Both the position numbers and the translations under genes were made by a program. This document shows positions 32,569-40,923 of a DNA stretch of 42,745 nt, piece after piece. The stretch covers positions 1-42,745 of the forward strand of contig JAPPCX010000068.1 of assembly GCA_028875655.1 (NCBI GenBank), given 5' to 3'. The stretch is from Chloroflexota bacterium (GTDB lineage: Bacteria > Chloroflexota > Dehalococcoidia > Lucifugimonadales > UBA3495). Each line of letters starts with the position of its first letter. Position 1 is the first letter of the stretch. The notes beneath the pieces were generated by a model. That model saw nothing but the letters and a program-made list of their open reading frames with translations. It was not told the origin of the DNA and searched no databases.

Positions 32569-33819
32569 ATGACTGATAACCAACGCCGCCGCGTGGTCGT
32601 CACTGGCCTTGGCGCAATCACCCCGCTCGGCCTCACCGCTGACGAGTTCTGGGACAACCTGGTAGCCGGAAAGTCCGGTATCGGTCCCATGACCCTGTGC
32701 GACCCAACCGACTATCCTTGCCAGATCGCCGGTCAAGCCGACGACTTCAACCCTAACGATTACATCGGCAGTCGTGAGGCTCGCCGCATGGCCCGCTTCT
32801 CCCAGCTAGCCGTAGCCGCAGCCATGCAGGCCGTCGCAGATGCGGCCCTGGACATCGCCGGTGAGGACCCCTACCGTGTCGGGGTTCTGCTCGGCAATGG
32901 CAACGGAGGTTTCCCAACCCTGGAAGAAAACTGCCGCATCCTGGCCGATCGCGGCGGTATGCGGATGTCGCCCTTCTTTTTCCCCATGGTCCTGCCTAAC
33001 ATGGCGGCGGCTAACGTCAGCCAGTACGTAGGGGCGCACGGTTACAATTCCACCGCTACCACCGCCTGCGCCGCGTCCAATAACGCCATTGGCGAGGCAT
33101 TGCAGGCCATCCGCCACGGCCTCGCCGACGTGATGCTGGCCGGGGGAACCGAAGCCGGCATCAGCCAGCTTGGTCTCGCCGGCTTTGCCGTCATGCGCGC
33201 CCTCAGTACCCGCAACGACGAACCCCGGCGCGCCAGCCGGCCCTTCGACGCCGAACGCGACGGCTTCGTACCGGCGGAGGGCGCCGGCGTGCTGGTGCTG
33301 GAGGAGCGGGAGCGCGCCATCGCGCGCGGAGCTTCCATCTTGTGTGAGCTTTCCGGGTTTGGGGCAACCTCCGACGCCGGCCACCTGGTCCAGCCCCAGG
33401 AATCCGGCGCCAGCGCCGCCCGCGCCATGGCCAACGCCATCAGCGACGCCGGACTGGTTCCCTCAGACGTGGGCTACATCAACGCGCACGGCACTTCAAC
33501 TCCCTTGAACGACGCTGTCGAAACCGTGGCGGTCAAGCGCCTGTTCGGGGACGACGCTTACCGCATCCCGATCAGCAGCACCAAGAGCATGATCGGCCAT
33601 TCCCTGGGAGCATCCGGCGCGCTGGAAGCCATCGCCTGCGTCAAGACCGTCGTTGACCGGAAAATCCACCCCACCGTCAACTATGAGTACCCGGATCCCG
33701 AGTGCGACTTGGACTACGTTCCCAACGTAGCCCGCAGCGCGGATGTCTCAACGGCGCTGTCCAACGCCTTCGGATTCGGCGGCCAGAACGCCTGCCTGAT
33801 TTTCCGCAAGCATCCGTAA
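32569..33819 (+). CDS. fabF: Beta-ketoacyl-ACP synthase II (FabF-type), copy 2
   Basis: A 416-residue condensing enzyme. Active-site Cys167 is in TTACAASNNAIG, the His residues in NAHGTSTPLND and SMIGHSLGASG, and the C-terminal LSNAFGFGGQN is present. It differs from the copy at 22549, most clearly in the nucleophile loop (TACAAS, the common FabF form, against SSCSSG). It is probably the housekeeping enzyme, with the other copy specialised. It ends at a strong bidirectional terminator-like hairpin. Confidence 0.95.
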   Translation: MTDNQRRRVVVTGLGAITPLGLTADEFWDNLVAGKSGIGPMTLCDPTDYPCQIAGQADDFNPNDYIGSREARRMARFSQLAVAAAMQAVADAALDIAGEDPYRVGVLLGNGNGGFPTLEENCRILADRGGMRMSPFFFPMVLPNMAAANVSQYVGAHGYNSTATTACAASNNAIGEALQAIRHGLADVMLAGGTEAGISQLGLAGFAVMRALSTRNDEPRRASRPFDAERDGFVPAEGAGVLVLEERERAIARGASILCELSGFGATSDAGHLVQPQESGASAARAMANAISDAGLVPSDVGYINAHGTSTPLNDAVETVAVKRLFGDDAYRIPISSTKSMIGHSLGASGALEAIACVKTVVDRKIHPTVNYEYPDPECDLDYVPNVARSADVSTALSNAFGFGGQNACLIFRKHP

Positions 33820-33837
33820 CCCGTCTGGCGTAAAACG

Positions 33838-33867
33838 ACGCCGAGGTTCTTTGGAACCCCGGCGTTT
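33838..33867. terminator. Bidirectional terminator-like hairpin between fabF copy 2 and the SWIM gene
   Basis: Twelve-base arms (33838-33849 and 33854-33865, one mismatch) around TTTG. On the plus strand TT follows; on the minus strand the stem is followed by CGTTTTACG. It sits between convergent genes. Confidence 0.75.
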
Positions 33868-33896
33868 CGCAAACGAATCGGTCAGCCCGTATCGGA

Positions 33897-34154
33897 TCAG
33901 ATGGCCGCCTCTTCGTGTTCCGCCTGCCGCGCCAACATCTCATCGAGCATACGCTGCAAGGCCATGATGTGGCTGCACACCCCACGGGTTGCGAAAAACG
34001 CGCATTCGCATTGCCATTCGCCGTTGTGATATTTCACTCGGTACGTGTTGTGGTTCCCGACGAACGACGCTTCAAACGTGTGAATATTCACCCGGTCCGG
34101 TTCCTCGGCGTACTTGCGCGCTTTATCGACCTTGCCAATGTAGCTCGAACTCAT
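33897..34154 (-). CDS. Small SWIM zinc-finger protein
   Basis: An 85-residue protein whose C-terminal half carries the SWIM signature C-x-C-x(n)-C-x-H: Cys49, Cys51, Cys60 and His62 (CECAFFATRGVCSHIMAL). SWIM domains bind zinc and take part in DNA or protein contacts. The N-terminal 30 residues are polar and include KARKYAEEPDRVNIHTFEASF, as in several small stand-alone SWIM proteins. GGGGTAGAG precedes the ATG. It is a single gene, convergent with fabF and divergent from rny. Function unknown. Confidence 0.82.
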   Translation of the reverse strand: MSSSYIGKVDKARKYAEEPDRVNIHTFEASFVGNHNTYRVKYHNGEWQCECAFFATRGVCSHIMALQRMLDEMLARQAEHEEAAI

Positions 34155-34258
34155 CTCTACCCCCGCGGTATTTTCAGGCGGCCGATTTCATCGCCGCCCG
34201 TGACAGGAATGTTACCGGCATCCGACGCTAATGGCAAATGAAACGTGATTCCCCTTCC

Positions 34259-34287
34259 TTGACTTTGCCCGTCGTCAACACTACGAT
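34259..34287 (+). promoter_or_regulatory. Sigma-70-type promoter of rny
   Basis: TTGACT (34259-34264), a 17-bp spacer and TACGAT (34282-34287), 51 bases before the rny ATG. The ribosome site GAGGAGG is close to the start codon. Confidence 0.75.
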
Positions 34288-34338
34288 AAATGCAGGGCAA
34301 AAATCCCGGGCATTGCCCGGACGGACTGAGGAGGTTCC

Positions 34339-35871
34339 ATGATAACCGTTATCCTGTCCGTCCTGGCGGCCGCAGGGTTGGCAACAGGCATAGCAGCGGT
34401 GGTTTGGCTGCTGCTATCTACCAAAAAGGACGGTAACAAACTCCAGCGCAGCCGAGAGGAGGCTGCATCTACCATCAACCAGGCCGAGGAAGAAAAGCGC
34501 AACATCCTGCTCCAGGCCCAGGAAGAGGCTCTCAAGATTCGTGAGGCCGGAGATAAGGAAATCCAGGAACAACGGCGCGAGCTCAACCGCATGGAGCGCC
34601 GCTACATTCAGCGGGATGAGCAACTGGATCGCAAATCCGAGTCACTGGAGCACCAGGAGACCGAACTGCAACAGCGCGAATCCGAAGCCGAATCAGCTTT
34701 GGAAAAAGCCGATGCGTTGAAACACCAGCATACGCAGGAACTCGAACGCATCGCATCCCTGAGTACCCAGGAAGCGCGTGAAATCGTGCTCAAACGTGGC
34801 GAAGAGGAGGCTACGCACGAACTGGCTCGCCGTTACTACGAGCTGGAGAAGGACCACCAAACCCGGGCGGATGAAAACGCCCGTCGCATCCTCACACTCG
34901 CCATAAACAGGCTCGCTACCGACGTCGTGTCGGAAAGCACCACATCTGTTGTTTCCCTGCCCAATGATGAGATGAAAGGCCGTCTCATCGGCCGCGAAGG
35001 ACGTAATATCAGGGCTCTCGAAGCCCGAACCGGCGTTGACATCATCGTTGATGACACCCCCGGTATTGTCACCCTCTCCTGTTTCGACCCGGTTCGCCGG
35101 GAAATCGCGAAACTGGCACTTACCCAACTGGTCAAAGACGGACGGATCCAACCCGCCCGCATCGAGGAGAGCGTCAACCGCGCCATCCGAGACATCGACG
35201 AAACCATCTGGCGCGCCGGCGAAGAGGCTACTTTCGAGGTTGGCGTGAGCGGACTTGACCCTGAGCTGATCCGTCTGCTCGGTCGTTTGAAGTACCGGTA
35301 CAGCTACGGTGAAAACGTGCTGACCCACTCCATTGAGGTGGGCTTGCTCGCCGGTATGCTGGCGTCTGAAGTAGGCGCGAACGTGCAGATTGCCCGCGCC
35401 GGTGGACTGCTCCACGACATCGGCAAGGCCATGACTCACGAGATACCGGGCCCCCATGCGGAAATCGGCTATGATCTCACCAGCCGCAACGGCGTTGGTC
35501 CGCTGGTGTGCAGCTGCGTCCGGGAGCACCACGACGACGATCACTCCAGCATCGAGTCTTTCCTAGTCGCCGCCGCCGATGGCATCAGCGCCGCCCGCCC
35601 CGGCGCGCGCAAGGAGTCCATCGAGCAATACACCCGGCGTCTGCGTGAATTGGAAGACACTGCTAACAGCTTTGATGGCGTGCAGCGGTCTTTCGCGATT
35701 CAGGCCGGCCGCGAGGTGCGCGTCATGGTCAGTCCCGAGGACGTGGACGACGTGGCCTGCGCTACCCTCGCCCGCGACATCGCCGGCAAGGTTTCCAAGG
35801 AGCTCCAGTTCCCGGGTCAAATCAAGGTCACGGTGATCCGTGAAACCCGCGAGGAGAGCATTGCCCGGTAA
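34339..35871 (+). CDS. rny: Ribonuclease Y
   Basis: Membrane-anchored endoribonuclease that starts mRNA decay, 510 residues. Order: one N-terminal membrane helix (residues 1-26), a long Glu/Arg/Gln-rich coiled coil to about 180, a KH domain (GRLIGREGRNIRALEARTGVD), and the metal-dependent HD domain with HD at His359-Asp360 (GGLLHDIGKA). The C-terminus has KVTVIRETR. Length and architecture are standard. ymdB follows, as in many Gram-positive-type genomes, but the 100-bp gap has a palindromic repeat and a -10-like motif. Confidence 0.97.
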   Translation: MITVILSVLAAAGLATGIAAVVWLLLSTKKDGNKLQRSREEAASTINQAEEEKRNILLQAQEEALKIREAGDKEIQEQRRELNRMERRYIQRDEQLDRKSESLEHQETELQQRESEAESALEKADALKHQHTQELERIASLSTQEAREIVLKRGEEEATHELARRYYELEKDHQTRADENARRILTLAINRLATDVVSESTTSVVSLPNDEMKGRLIGREGRNIRALEARTGVDIIVDDTPGIVTLSCFDPVRREIAKLALTQLVKDGRIQPARIEESVNRAIRDIDETIWRAGEEATFEVGVSGLDPELIRLLGRLKYRYSYGENVLTHSIEVGLLAGMLASEVGANVQIARAGGLLHDIGKAMTHEIPGPHAEIGYDLTSRNGVGPLVCSCVREHHDDDHSSIESFLVAAADGISAARPGARKESIEQYTRRLRELEDTANSFDGVQRSFAIQAGREVRVMVSPEDVDDVACATLARDIAGKVSKELQFPGQIKVTVIRETREESIAR

Positions 35872-35906
35872 CCCGTTGTTGATACCAACGGCACGGCGAA
35901 TGTGCA

Positions 35907-35929
35907 GGGGCAACCCTCGTGGTTGCCCC
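35907..35929. repeat. Short palindromic repeat between rny and ymdB
   Basis: GGGGCAACC and GGTTGCCCC around the loop CTCGT, followed by GTCTTTCT. It resembles the other GGGG-rich palindromes of the window but with a different arm sequence. It may attenuate or end the rny transcript. Confidence 0.7.
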
Positions 35930-35971
35930 GTCTTTCTATCTCGCGCCCGGCCCATAGATGTAAAATAAGCT

Positions 35972-36745
35972 ATGCGAATCCTGATGATCGGCGACATAAT
36001 CGGCAAACCGGGCCGGCAAACCCTGGCGCGCCTGCTGCCGCAACTGCGCAGCGAGCTCAACATCGACCTGGTAACCGCCAACGCGGAGAACACCGCCGGC
36101 GGCTTTGGGCTCACCCTCAAAACCGCCCGCAACCTCCTGGACGCCGGCGTTGACGTGATGACCTCCGGCAACCATATCTGGGACAAGAAGGACATTCTGC
36201 CCCACATGGACGAATTGCCGCTGCTCCGGCCGGCCAATTATTACGGCGCGCCCGGCCGGGGTTGGATGATGCTCGGGGACGTCATGATCCTAAACCTGCA
36301 GGGCCGCGTCTTCATGCCGCCCATTGACTGCCCTTTCCGAGAAGCCGATAAGCGACTCGCTGAAGCTGAAACCGAACTGGGCTCCCCTCCTCACCTCGTC
36401 GTAGTCGATTTCCACGCCGAAGCGACCTCCGAGAAGCAGGGCCTCGGCTGGTATCTTGATGGCCGCGTCAGCGCCGTGGTCGGCACCCACACCCACGTTG
36501 GAACTGCCGATACTCGGCTGTTGCCCGGTGGCACCGCCTACGTCAGTGACCTCGGCATGACCGGCCCATTGGACTCCGTGATCGGCACCGAGACCGCCCC
36601 GGTTCTTGAGCGTTTTCGCACCGGCCTTCCCCAACGCTTCAAACCCGCGGACGGCCCCTGCGTCCTTAATTCAGTACTCATCGACATCGACTCCGAAACC
36701 GGCCACGCCACCGAAATCGTCCGCATCGACCGCACTGTTGACTAG
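35972..36745 (+). CDS. ymdB: YmdB-family metallophosphoesterase (TIGR00282)
   Basis: A 257-residue phosphodiesterase-fold protein. Metal ligands are visible in order: MIGDIIGKPG, NAENTAGG, SGNHIWDKK, VVDFHAEATSEKQGLG, and GTHTHVGTADTRLLPGGTAYVSDLGMTG. B. subtilis YmdB hydrolyses 2',3'- and 3',5'-cyclic nucleotides and affects RNase Y-linked gene expression. Its position directly after rny fits that partnership. TAAAAT stands five bases before the ATG, so it may have a leaderless transcript besides read-through from rny. Confidence 0.93.
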   Translation: MRILMIGDIIGKPGRQTLARLLPQLRSELNIDLVTANAENTAGGFGLTLKTARNLLDAGVDVMTSGNHIWDKKDILPHMDELPLLRPANYYGAPGRGWMMLGDVMILNLQGRVFMPPIDCPFREADKRLAEAETELGSPPHLVVVDFHAEATSEKQGLGWYLDGRVSAVVGTHTHVGTADTRLLPGGTAYVSDLGMTGPLDSVIGTETAPVLERFRTGLPQRFKPADGPCVLNSVLIDIDSETGHATEIVRIDRTVD

Positions 36746-36763
36746 CCCAAAACCGGAGCCCCA

Positions 36764-37636
36764 ATGCCTGTAACCGTTGACCTCCACCTCCATACCACTG
36801 CCTCCGACGGAAGGCTGACTCCCACTGAGTTGGTCGAACTGACAGCCTCCAAGGGCCTCCGTACCATCGCCATAAGCGACCACGATACCACCGCCGGCCT
36901 CGCCGAAGCCCAACGCGCTGCGGACAAAATCCCCGGTATGCGCCTGATACCCGGCATCGAGCTTAGCTGCGACGTGCCCGGCGGCGAAGTCCATATGCTC
37001 GGGTACTTCATGGACACCAGCGACGCTGGGTTCCAGCGAACCCTGGAGGTATTCCGTGAAGGGAGGTTGGCTCGCGGCGAGGGAATGGTGCAGAAATTGG
37101 CCGAGTTTGGCCTGCACATCGAGTGGGAGCGCGTGCTGGAGATCGCCGGCGATGCCTCCGTGGGCCGGCCGCATGTGGCCCAGGCTTTGGTCGAAGCCGG
37201 CTACTTTTCGGAACCTGCTGAAGCCTTCCGGGAATACCTGGGGCGCAACGGCAAGGCTTACGTGGAGCGCGCCAAGCTCACGCCTCCCGACGCTGTGAAA
37301 ATGCTCAACGACGTGGGCGGCGTCGCCGTATTCGCCCACCCCTGGTTCGAGCGGCGTGGCGGCGAGCCCGAGCCTGAGCAATCCCTCATCGAGACCGTGG
37401 AAGAACTGAAAGCCGCCGGCCTTCACGGCATGGAAGTACACTACGCCATGTACGACGAGGCCACCGTGGATTGGCTTGCCGATCTGGCCCGCGCCTACGA
37501 CCTCATACCCTGCGGCGGCAGCGACTATCATCATAGCGGCAATTCCCGCGAACCTCTTCCCGGCGTCAACGGCCCGCCAATGGAAACCGTGGAGCGTCTA
37601 GAAGCCGCCGCCCGCCAACTCGTCGCAAGTCAATAG
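36764..37636 (+). CDS. PHP-domain phosphoesterase (YciV/RNase AM-like)
   Basis: A 290-residue PHP protein with all expected metal-site motifs: DLHLHTTASDG at the N-terminus, ISDHDTTAGL, PGIELSC, HMLGYF, FAHPW and the C-terminal GGSDYHHS. Relatives act as 3',5'-nucleotide bisphosphate phosphatases or 5'-3' exoribonucleases on short RNA (RNase AM). Next to rny and ymdB this suggests a role in RNA turnover or removal of its end products, an inference from context. GGAG lies seven bases before the ATG; 18 bases separate it from ymdB. Confidence 0.88.
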   Translation: MPVTVDLHLHTTASDGRLTPTELVELTASKGLRTIAISDHDTTAGLAEAQRAADKIPGMRLIPGIELSCDVPGGEVHMLGYFMDTSDAGFQRTLEVFREGRLARGEGMVQKLAEFGLHIEWERVLEIAGDASVGRPHVAQALVEAGYFSEPAEAFREYLGRNGKAYVERAKLTPPDAVKMLNDVGGVAVFAHPWFERRGGEPEPEQSLIETVEELKAAGLHGMEVHYAMYDEATVDWLADLARAYDLIPCGGSDYHHSGNSREPLPGVNGPPMETVERLEAAARQLVASQ

Positions 37637-37651
37637 ACAATTTGCAGGGCC

Positions 37652-38368
37652 ATGCTCGACCAGACCTTGCCGCTCTTTGTCGCTCTGTGGGCAGCCGCCT
37701 ACTTGATCGGAGCAACCCCCGTTTCCTACTTCATGGGTCGGGCCTTCGGCGGCATAGATCTGCGCCGCCACGGCAGCGGCAACGTGGGCGGCAGCAATCT
37801 CGCCAGTCAATTGGGCCGGCGCTGGCTGCCCGTCGTAGTTGTCATCGACCTAGCCCGAGGCGCCGGTCCTGTCTTGATCGGCCAGTTCGCGCTGGGTTTG
37901 GGCGAACATCCCTGGTTGCTCGTTGCGACTCCGCTGTTCACCTTATTGGGCAACGCCTGGTCTCCCTTTCTGCGATTCACCGGCGGTCGCAGCGTGGGAG
38001 TTTGGGCCGGCGGCATAGTGGGCATTTCACCGTCTCTTTTCCTGGCTGCCCTTGCGACGTACCTTTGTGGCTGGTTGGTGTCCCGCCGTTCGGCGGAATC
38101 TCTCCTGGTAATCATGATCCTCTTGCCGCTGGTTTGCCTGGCCTGGCCGGATGCCTGGTTGCTGTTGGCTTCGTCCACTCAATACGCCGTTTATGCCGCA
38201 GCCGGGGCCGTGTTTATCCTTGTGAAACGGGTAGTATCCAACGGCGGCCCCATGCCCGACGGCGTGCCACGCAACACTGTGCTGATGAACCGCCTGCTGC
38301 GGGACCGGGATATCGCTGACCGGCGAAAGTGGCTCTCCCGCGTCGCCGACCGTACCGCCGATTTCTGA
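37652..38368 (+). CDS. plsY: PlsY-like glycerol-3-phosphate acyltransferase, divergent
   Basis: A 238-residue integral membrane protein with the PlsY layout: GSGNVGGSN (motif 1, residues 41-49), DLARGAGP (motif 2 region), and GNAWSPFLRFTGGRSVG (motif 3 region, 100-116). In PlsY, which acylates glycerol-3-phosphate from acyl-phosphate, motif 3 is normally GHxxxxFxxFxGGKG. Here the His is Asn101, the GKG is Gly-Arg-Ser, and the Lys of motif 2 is Arg. The fold is kept but catalysis is doubtful. The C-terminal ~40 residues form a soluble tail rich in Arg/Asp. Its stop overlaps the next ATG by one base. Confidence 0.8.
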   Translation: MLDQTLPLFVALWAAAYLIGATPVSYFMGRAFGGIDLRRHGSGNVGGSNLASQLGRRWLPVVVVIDLARGAGPVLIGQFALGLGEHPWLLVATPLFTLLGNAWSPFLRFTGGRSVGVWAGGIVGISPSLFLAALATYLCGWLVSRRSAESLLVIMILLPLVCLAWPDAWLLLASSTQYAVYAAAGAVFILVKRVVSNGGPMPDGVPRNTVLMNRLLRDRDIADRRKWLSRVADRTADF

Positions 38369-38871
38369 TGGCCGAACCGCAGACCGGACCTCACACCGTT
38401 ACCTGCCATTGGCATCCCACCGTGCCTACCGGGCTGTCTTGCGGGCAGTGCCGGCGATCCATCTGCACCGAGTGCATGGTGCAGGTTCCGGTTGGCATCC
38501 GGTGCCGCGAGTGCGGGCGCGCCCAGCCCTTGCCCACTTTCGATGTCCGCCCGGCTAACTACGCCCGCGCCGCCATTGTTGCCGTAATCATCGGAATCGC
38601 CGGGGTCGTCCTGACGGTCCTGCTGGCCCTCTACCTCGGCGGCCTGGCCTTCGTCGTCATGCCCCTGGGCGTGGGCTACGTGGCCGGCGAAATAATCAGC
38701 CGGGTGGTCAACCTCAAGCGCAGCCGCGGCCTCATGTACATCGCCGGCGGAACCGTTGTAGCCACGGTGATCATCTCGCTTTTCCTGCTCGATTATCGCC
38801 TGCTGGGACTATGGGGCATCCTTGCCACCGTGGGCGGCGTACTCATCGCGATAGCCCGCGTCCGGCTCTAG
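38368..38871 (+). CDS. B-box-type zinc-ribbon membrane protein
   Basis: A 167-residue protein. Residues 13-49 have a two-site zinc cluster: Cys13, His16, Cys25, Cys28, Cys33, Cys36, Cys46, Cys49, in the pattern CHxH-CxxC-CxxCM-VGIRCxxCG seen at the N-terminus of rhomboid-like proteins of Actinobacteria and Chloroflexota. Three to four hydrophobic helices follow. There is no rhomboid catalytic Ser or His motif, so it is not a protease. Start ATG 38368 overlaps the plsY stop (TGATG). Its stop overlaps the convergent recX stop by four bases. Function unknown. Confidence 0.8.
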   Translation: MAEPQTGPHTVTCHWHPTVPTGLSCGQCRRSICTECMVQVPVGIRCRECGRAQPLPTFDVRPANYARAAIVAVIIGIAGVVLTVLLALYLGGLAFVVMPLGVGYVAGEIISRVVNLKRSRGLMYIAGGTVVATVIISLFLLDYRLLGLWGILATVGGVLIAIARVRL

Positions 38872-39353
38872 CCTTCTCCAGCTCCGTATTCCTGCCATAG
38901 GCGCGCCGTCGTGTCTCCAGCCACGCCGCTGCCGAACCCCCGCCGGCGCAGGAAGTCCCACATCTTGCGGCGGAACGTATGGTAGTCCATTTCCCCGCCC
39001 GTAAGCCATTGTCGCGCCCGCCGCTCACCGGCCCGGTACGCGCTGCTGGACTCATCCAGGCTTTCCAGCGTGGCGTCGATGATGCCGTCCGCGATGCCTT
39101 TGGCCCGCAGTTCCCGCCGCAGCGCGAACCGCCCTCGCGGTCTGCGCCGTTCCCGGCTGTCCCGCCAGCGTTGCGCGAATTCGGCGTCGTCCAGATACCC
39201 GTAACGGCTGAGCGAGGCCAGCACTTGCTCAACGACGGGCTGGGAAAACTCTTTCCCAACCCGTCGGCGCACTTCGGTTATTGATCTCTGCCGGAAACTG
39301 ACGTAGCGCAGCGCGACTTGCAGCGCCCGCGCATAGTCATCGGATGCGTCCAT
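38868..39353 (-). CDS. recX: Regulatory protein RecX
   Basis: RecA modulator of 161 residues made of three-helix repeats: ALRYVSFRQRSITEVRRRV, SRYGYLDDAEFAQRWRDSR and RRELRAKGIADGIIDATL are typical. The ATG overlaps the recA stop by one base (TGATG), the usual recA-recX coupling. Its stop codon lies within the stop of the convergent membrane-protein gene, so the transcripts overlap. Confidence 0.93.
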   Translation of the reverse strand: MDASDDYARALQVALRYVSFRQRSITEVRRRVGKEFSQPVVEQVLASLSRYGYLDDAEFAQRWRDSRERRRPRGRFALRRELRAKGIADGIIDATLESLDESSSAYRAGERRARQWLTGGEMDYHTFRRKMWDFLRRRGFGSGVAGDTTARLWQEYGAGEG

Positions 39354-40468
39354 CAGTTGAGGCTGACCCGGTCCGCGCTGGCGAGGTGTGGCGCGTCACC
39401 GTTCCCTGCCGCCAGCCCGTAGCCGTTGCCAACCCCGTCCGGGTCGATTCCGTCGGGGTCGTCTTCGCCCCGGATCAGCGCCTCAATGGTGCCCGATATC
39501 TCGGGGTGTTCGCTCAGGAAATTCTTGGAGTTTTCCCGGCCCTGTCCCAGTCGGGTCTCTCCGCAGGAGTAGAAAGACCCGGCCTTCTTGATGAAACCTT
39601 GGTTCACGCCGATGTCCAGCAGGTCGCCCATCTTGCTGATGCCCTGGTTGAACATGATGTCAAACTCGGCCACCCGGAACGGCGCAGCTACCTTGTTCTT
39701 GACGATCCGCGCCCTGACCCGGTTGCCGATAATCTCCGAACCTTGTTTCAGAGATTCAGTACGGCGCAGGTCGATTCGCACCGAGCTGTAGAATTTCAGC
39801 GCCCTCCCGCCGGGCGTAACTTCGGGGCTCCCGTAGGTGACGCCTATCTTTTCCCGGATCTGGTTGATGAAGACCACCGCCGTCCGCGACCGGTTGATCG
39901 TGGACGTCAGTTTCCGCAGGGCTTGCGACATCAGCCTCGCCTGCATCCCCACGTGGATGTCCCCCATGTCGCCTTCGATTTCGGCCTGTGGAACCAGCGC
40001 GGCGACGCTGTCGATTACTACGGAATCCACCGCGCCGCTGCTGACCAGCTTTTCGGTGATGTCCAGGGCCTGTTCCGCTGAATCGGGCTGAGAGATGAGC
40101 AGATTATCCAGGTCCAGCCCGCAGTTGGCCGCGTATTGCGGATCCAGCGCGTGCTCGGCGTCGATGTATGCCGCCAGCCCGCCCTGTCTTTGCGTTTCGG
40201 TCATGATGTGGATCGCCAGGGTGGACTTTCCTGCCGACTCCCCGCCGTAGATTTCGGTCACCCGGCCCCGGGGCAGCCCGCCTACGCCCAGCGCAAGGTC
40301 CAGAGACAGCGAACCCGTCGGTATGACGTTGGTGATCAAGTGGGCCACCTGCTCGTCGCCCCGCATCACGGCGCCCTTGCCGTGGTCTTTCTCAATGCGG
40401 CCCAGCGCTATTTCCAGGGCCGCCAGCTTGTCCTTGTCCAGATTTAGAGTTTCCGGGTTAATCGCCAT
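39353..40468 (-). CDS. recA: Recombinase RecA
   Basis: Strand-exchange and SOS co-protease, 371 residues. Walker A is GGESAGKS (75-82; GPESSGKT in E. coli). [48 protein letters not shown] and the C-terminal acidic tail are all present; no intein. ATG 40468 is chosen over an in-frame GTG at 40480 because GTGAGG then serves as ribosome site and the N-terminus matches the family. The promoter upstream has a LexA-box-like sequence in its spacer. Confidence 0.98.
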   Translation of the reverse strand: MAINPETLNLDKDKLAALEIALGRIEKDHGKGAVMRGDEQVAHLITNVIPTGSLSLDLALGVGGLPRGRVTEIYGGESAGKSTLAIHIMTETQRQGGLAAYIDAEHALDPQYAANCGLDLDNLLISQPDSAEQALDITEKLVSSGAVDSVVIDSVAALVPQAEIEGDMGDIHVGMQARLMSQALRKLTSTINRSRTAVVFINQIREKIGVTYGSPEVTPGGRALKFYSSVRIDLRRTESLKQGSEIIGNRVRARIVKNKVAAPFRVAEFDIMFNQGISKMGDLLDIGVNQGFIKKAGSFYSCGETRLGQGRENSKNFLSEHPEISGTIEALIRGEDDPDGIDPDGVGNGYGLAAGNGDAPHLASADRVSLN

Positions 40469-40505
40469 ATCGAACCTCACACGCTGTTACGATTTATTCG
40501 CGACG

Positions 40506-40534
40506 ATATTAGCACGTGCGTTCCGGCAATGCAA
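40506..40534 (-). promoter_or_regulatory. recA promoter with candidate LexA box in the spacer
   Basis: Minus strand: TTGCAT (40534-40529), 17-bp spacer, TAATAT (40511-40506). Inside the spacer GAACGCACGTGC (40523-40512) differs at one base from the GAAC-N4-GTTC half-site pattern of Bacillus-type LexA boxes. The promoter is well supported; the LexA site is a candidate. Confidence 0.7.
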
Positions 40535-40575
40535 CACCCAATTGTCGCCTTTTTGAAAACTTCCCAACGTTAAAC

Positions 40576-40590
40576 GGGGCGCACGGCCCC
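40576..40590 (-). promoter_or_regulatory. Bacterial SECIS-like hairpin of the UXX-star gene
   Basis: On the minus strand, nt 14-18 after the TGA (GGGGC) pair with nt 24-28 (GCCCC) around CGUGC, which places GUG at nt 20-22, exactly as in the UGSC hairpin at 13071-13085. It lies after the TAG, so it need not encode protein. It could instead be a terminator stem, but only GTTTAAC follows. Confidence 0.6.
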
Positions 40591-40594
40591 TGCT

Positions 40595-40834
40595 CTAAAA
40601 GTCTCAAAACCCTCCCTCGAACCCAATCGTCACCACGCCGTTCTCCACGATTATGGGCGTAATGCGCTCCCCGCCCGAAAGCTCCAGCAGGGCCGGAATC
40701 TGGTCCGGCTGCTTGGACACGTCAATCTCGGTGTATGCCACCCGCTGCCGTCGATAGTGCATTTTGGCTTGAGCCGAGAACGGGCAATCAGGGTGGGTGT
40801 AAAGGACGATTTCGGTCTGCTCTGCGGTGGTCAA
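40595..40834 (-). CDS. UXX-star-type glutaredoxin-like selenoprotein (C-terminal TGA as selenocysteine)
   Basis: A thioredoxin-fold protein of 79 residues if TGA 40606-40604 is selenocysteine 77; it then ends U-D-F-stop (TAG at 40597-40595), the U-x-x-stop ending that names the UXX-star (seleno)protein family. The body is glutaredoxin-like: EIVLYTHPDCPFSAQAK (Cys17, second Cys replaced by Ser), ITPIIVENG, and VTIGFEGGF just before the TGA, much like the GFGG ending of that family. The start is TTG 40834, with AGGAG six bases upstream; an ATG at 40864 has no ribosome site. Promoter at 40884-40912. If the TGA is a true stop, the protein is 76 residues. Likely a redox protein with a Cys17/Sec77 pair. 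Confidence 0.78.
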
Positions 40835-40883
40835 AATAGTCTCCTGAACCGGGTTCTGCTTCATGTCTTGATGGGATTGCCCA

Positions 40884-40912
40884 ATTTTACGTAGCCGGGT
40901 CACATAACGCAA
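40884..40912 (-). promoter_or_regulatory. Sigma-70-type promoter of the glutaredoxin-like gene
   Basis: Minus strand TTGCGT (40912-40907), a 17-bp spacer and TAAAAT (40889-40884). The leader to the TTG start would be about 45 bases. Confidence 0.6.
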
Positions 40913-40923
40913 CGCCGCCACGC

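Noticed and set aside
40576-40590. Hairpin as a simple terminator of the glutaredoxin-like gene
   Set aside because: Not fully excluded, but no T-run follows and its position and GUG loop equal those of the UGSC hairpin, so the SECIS reading is preferred.
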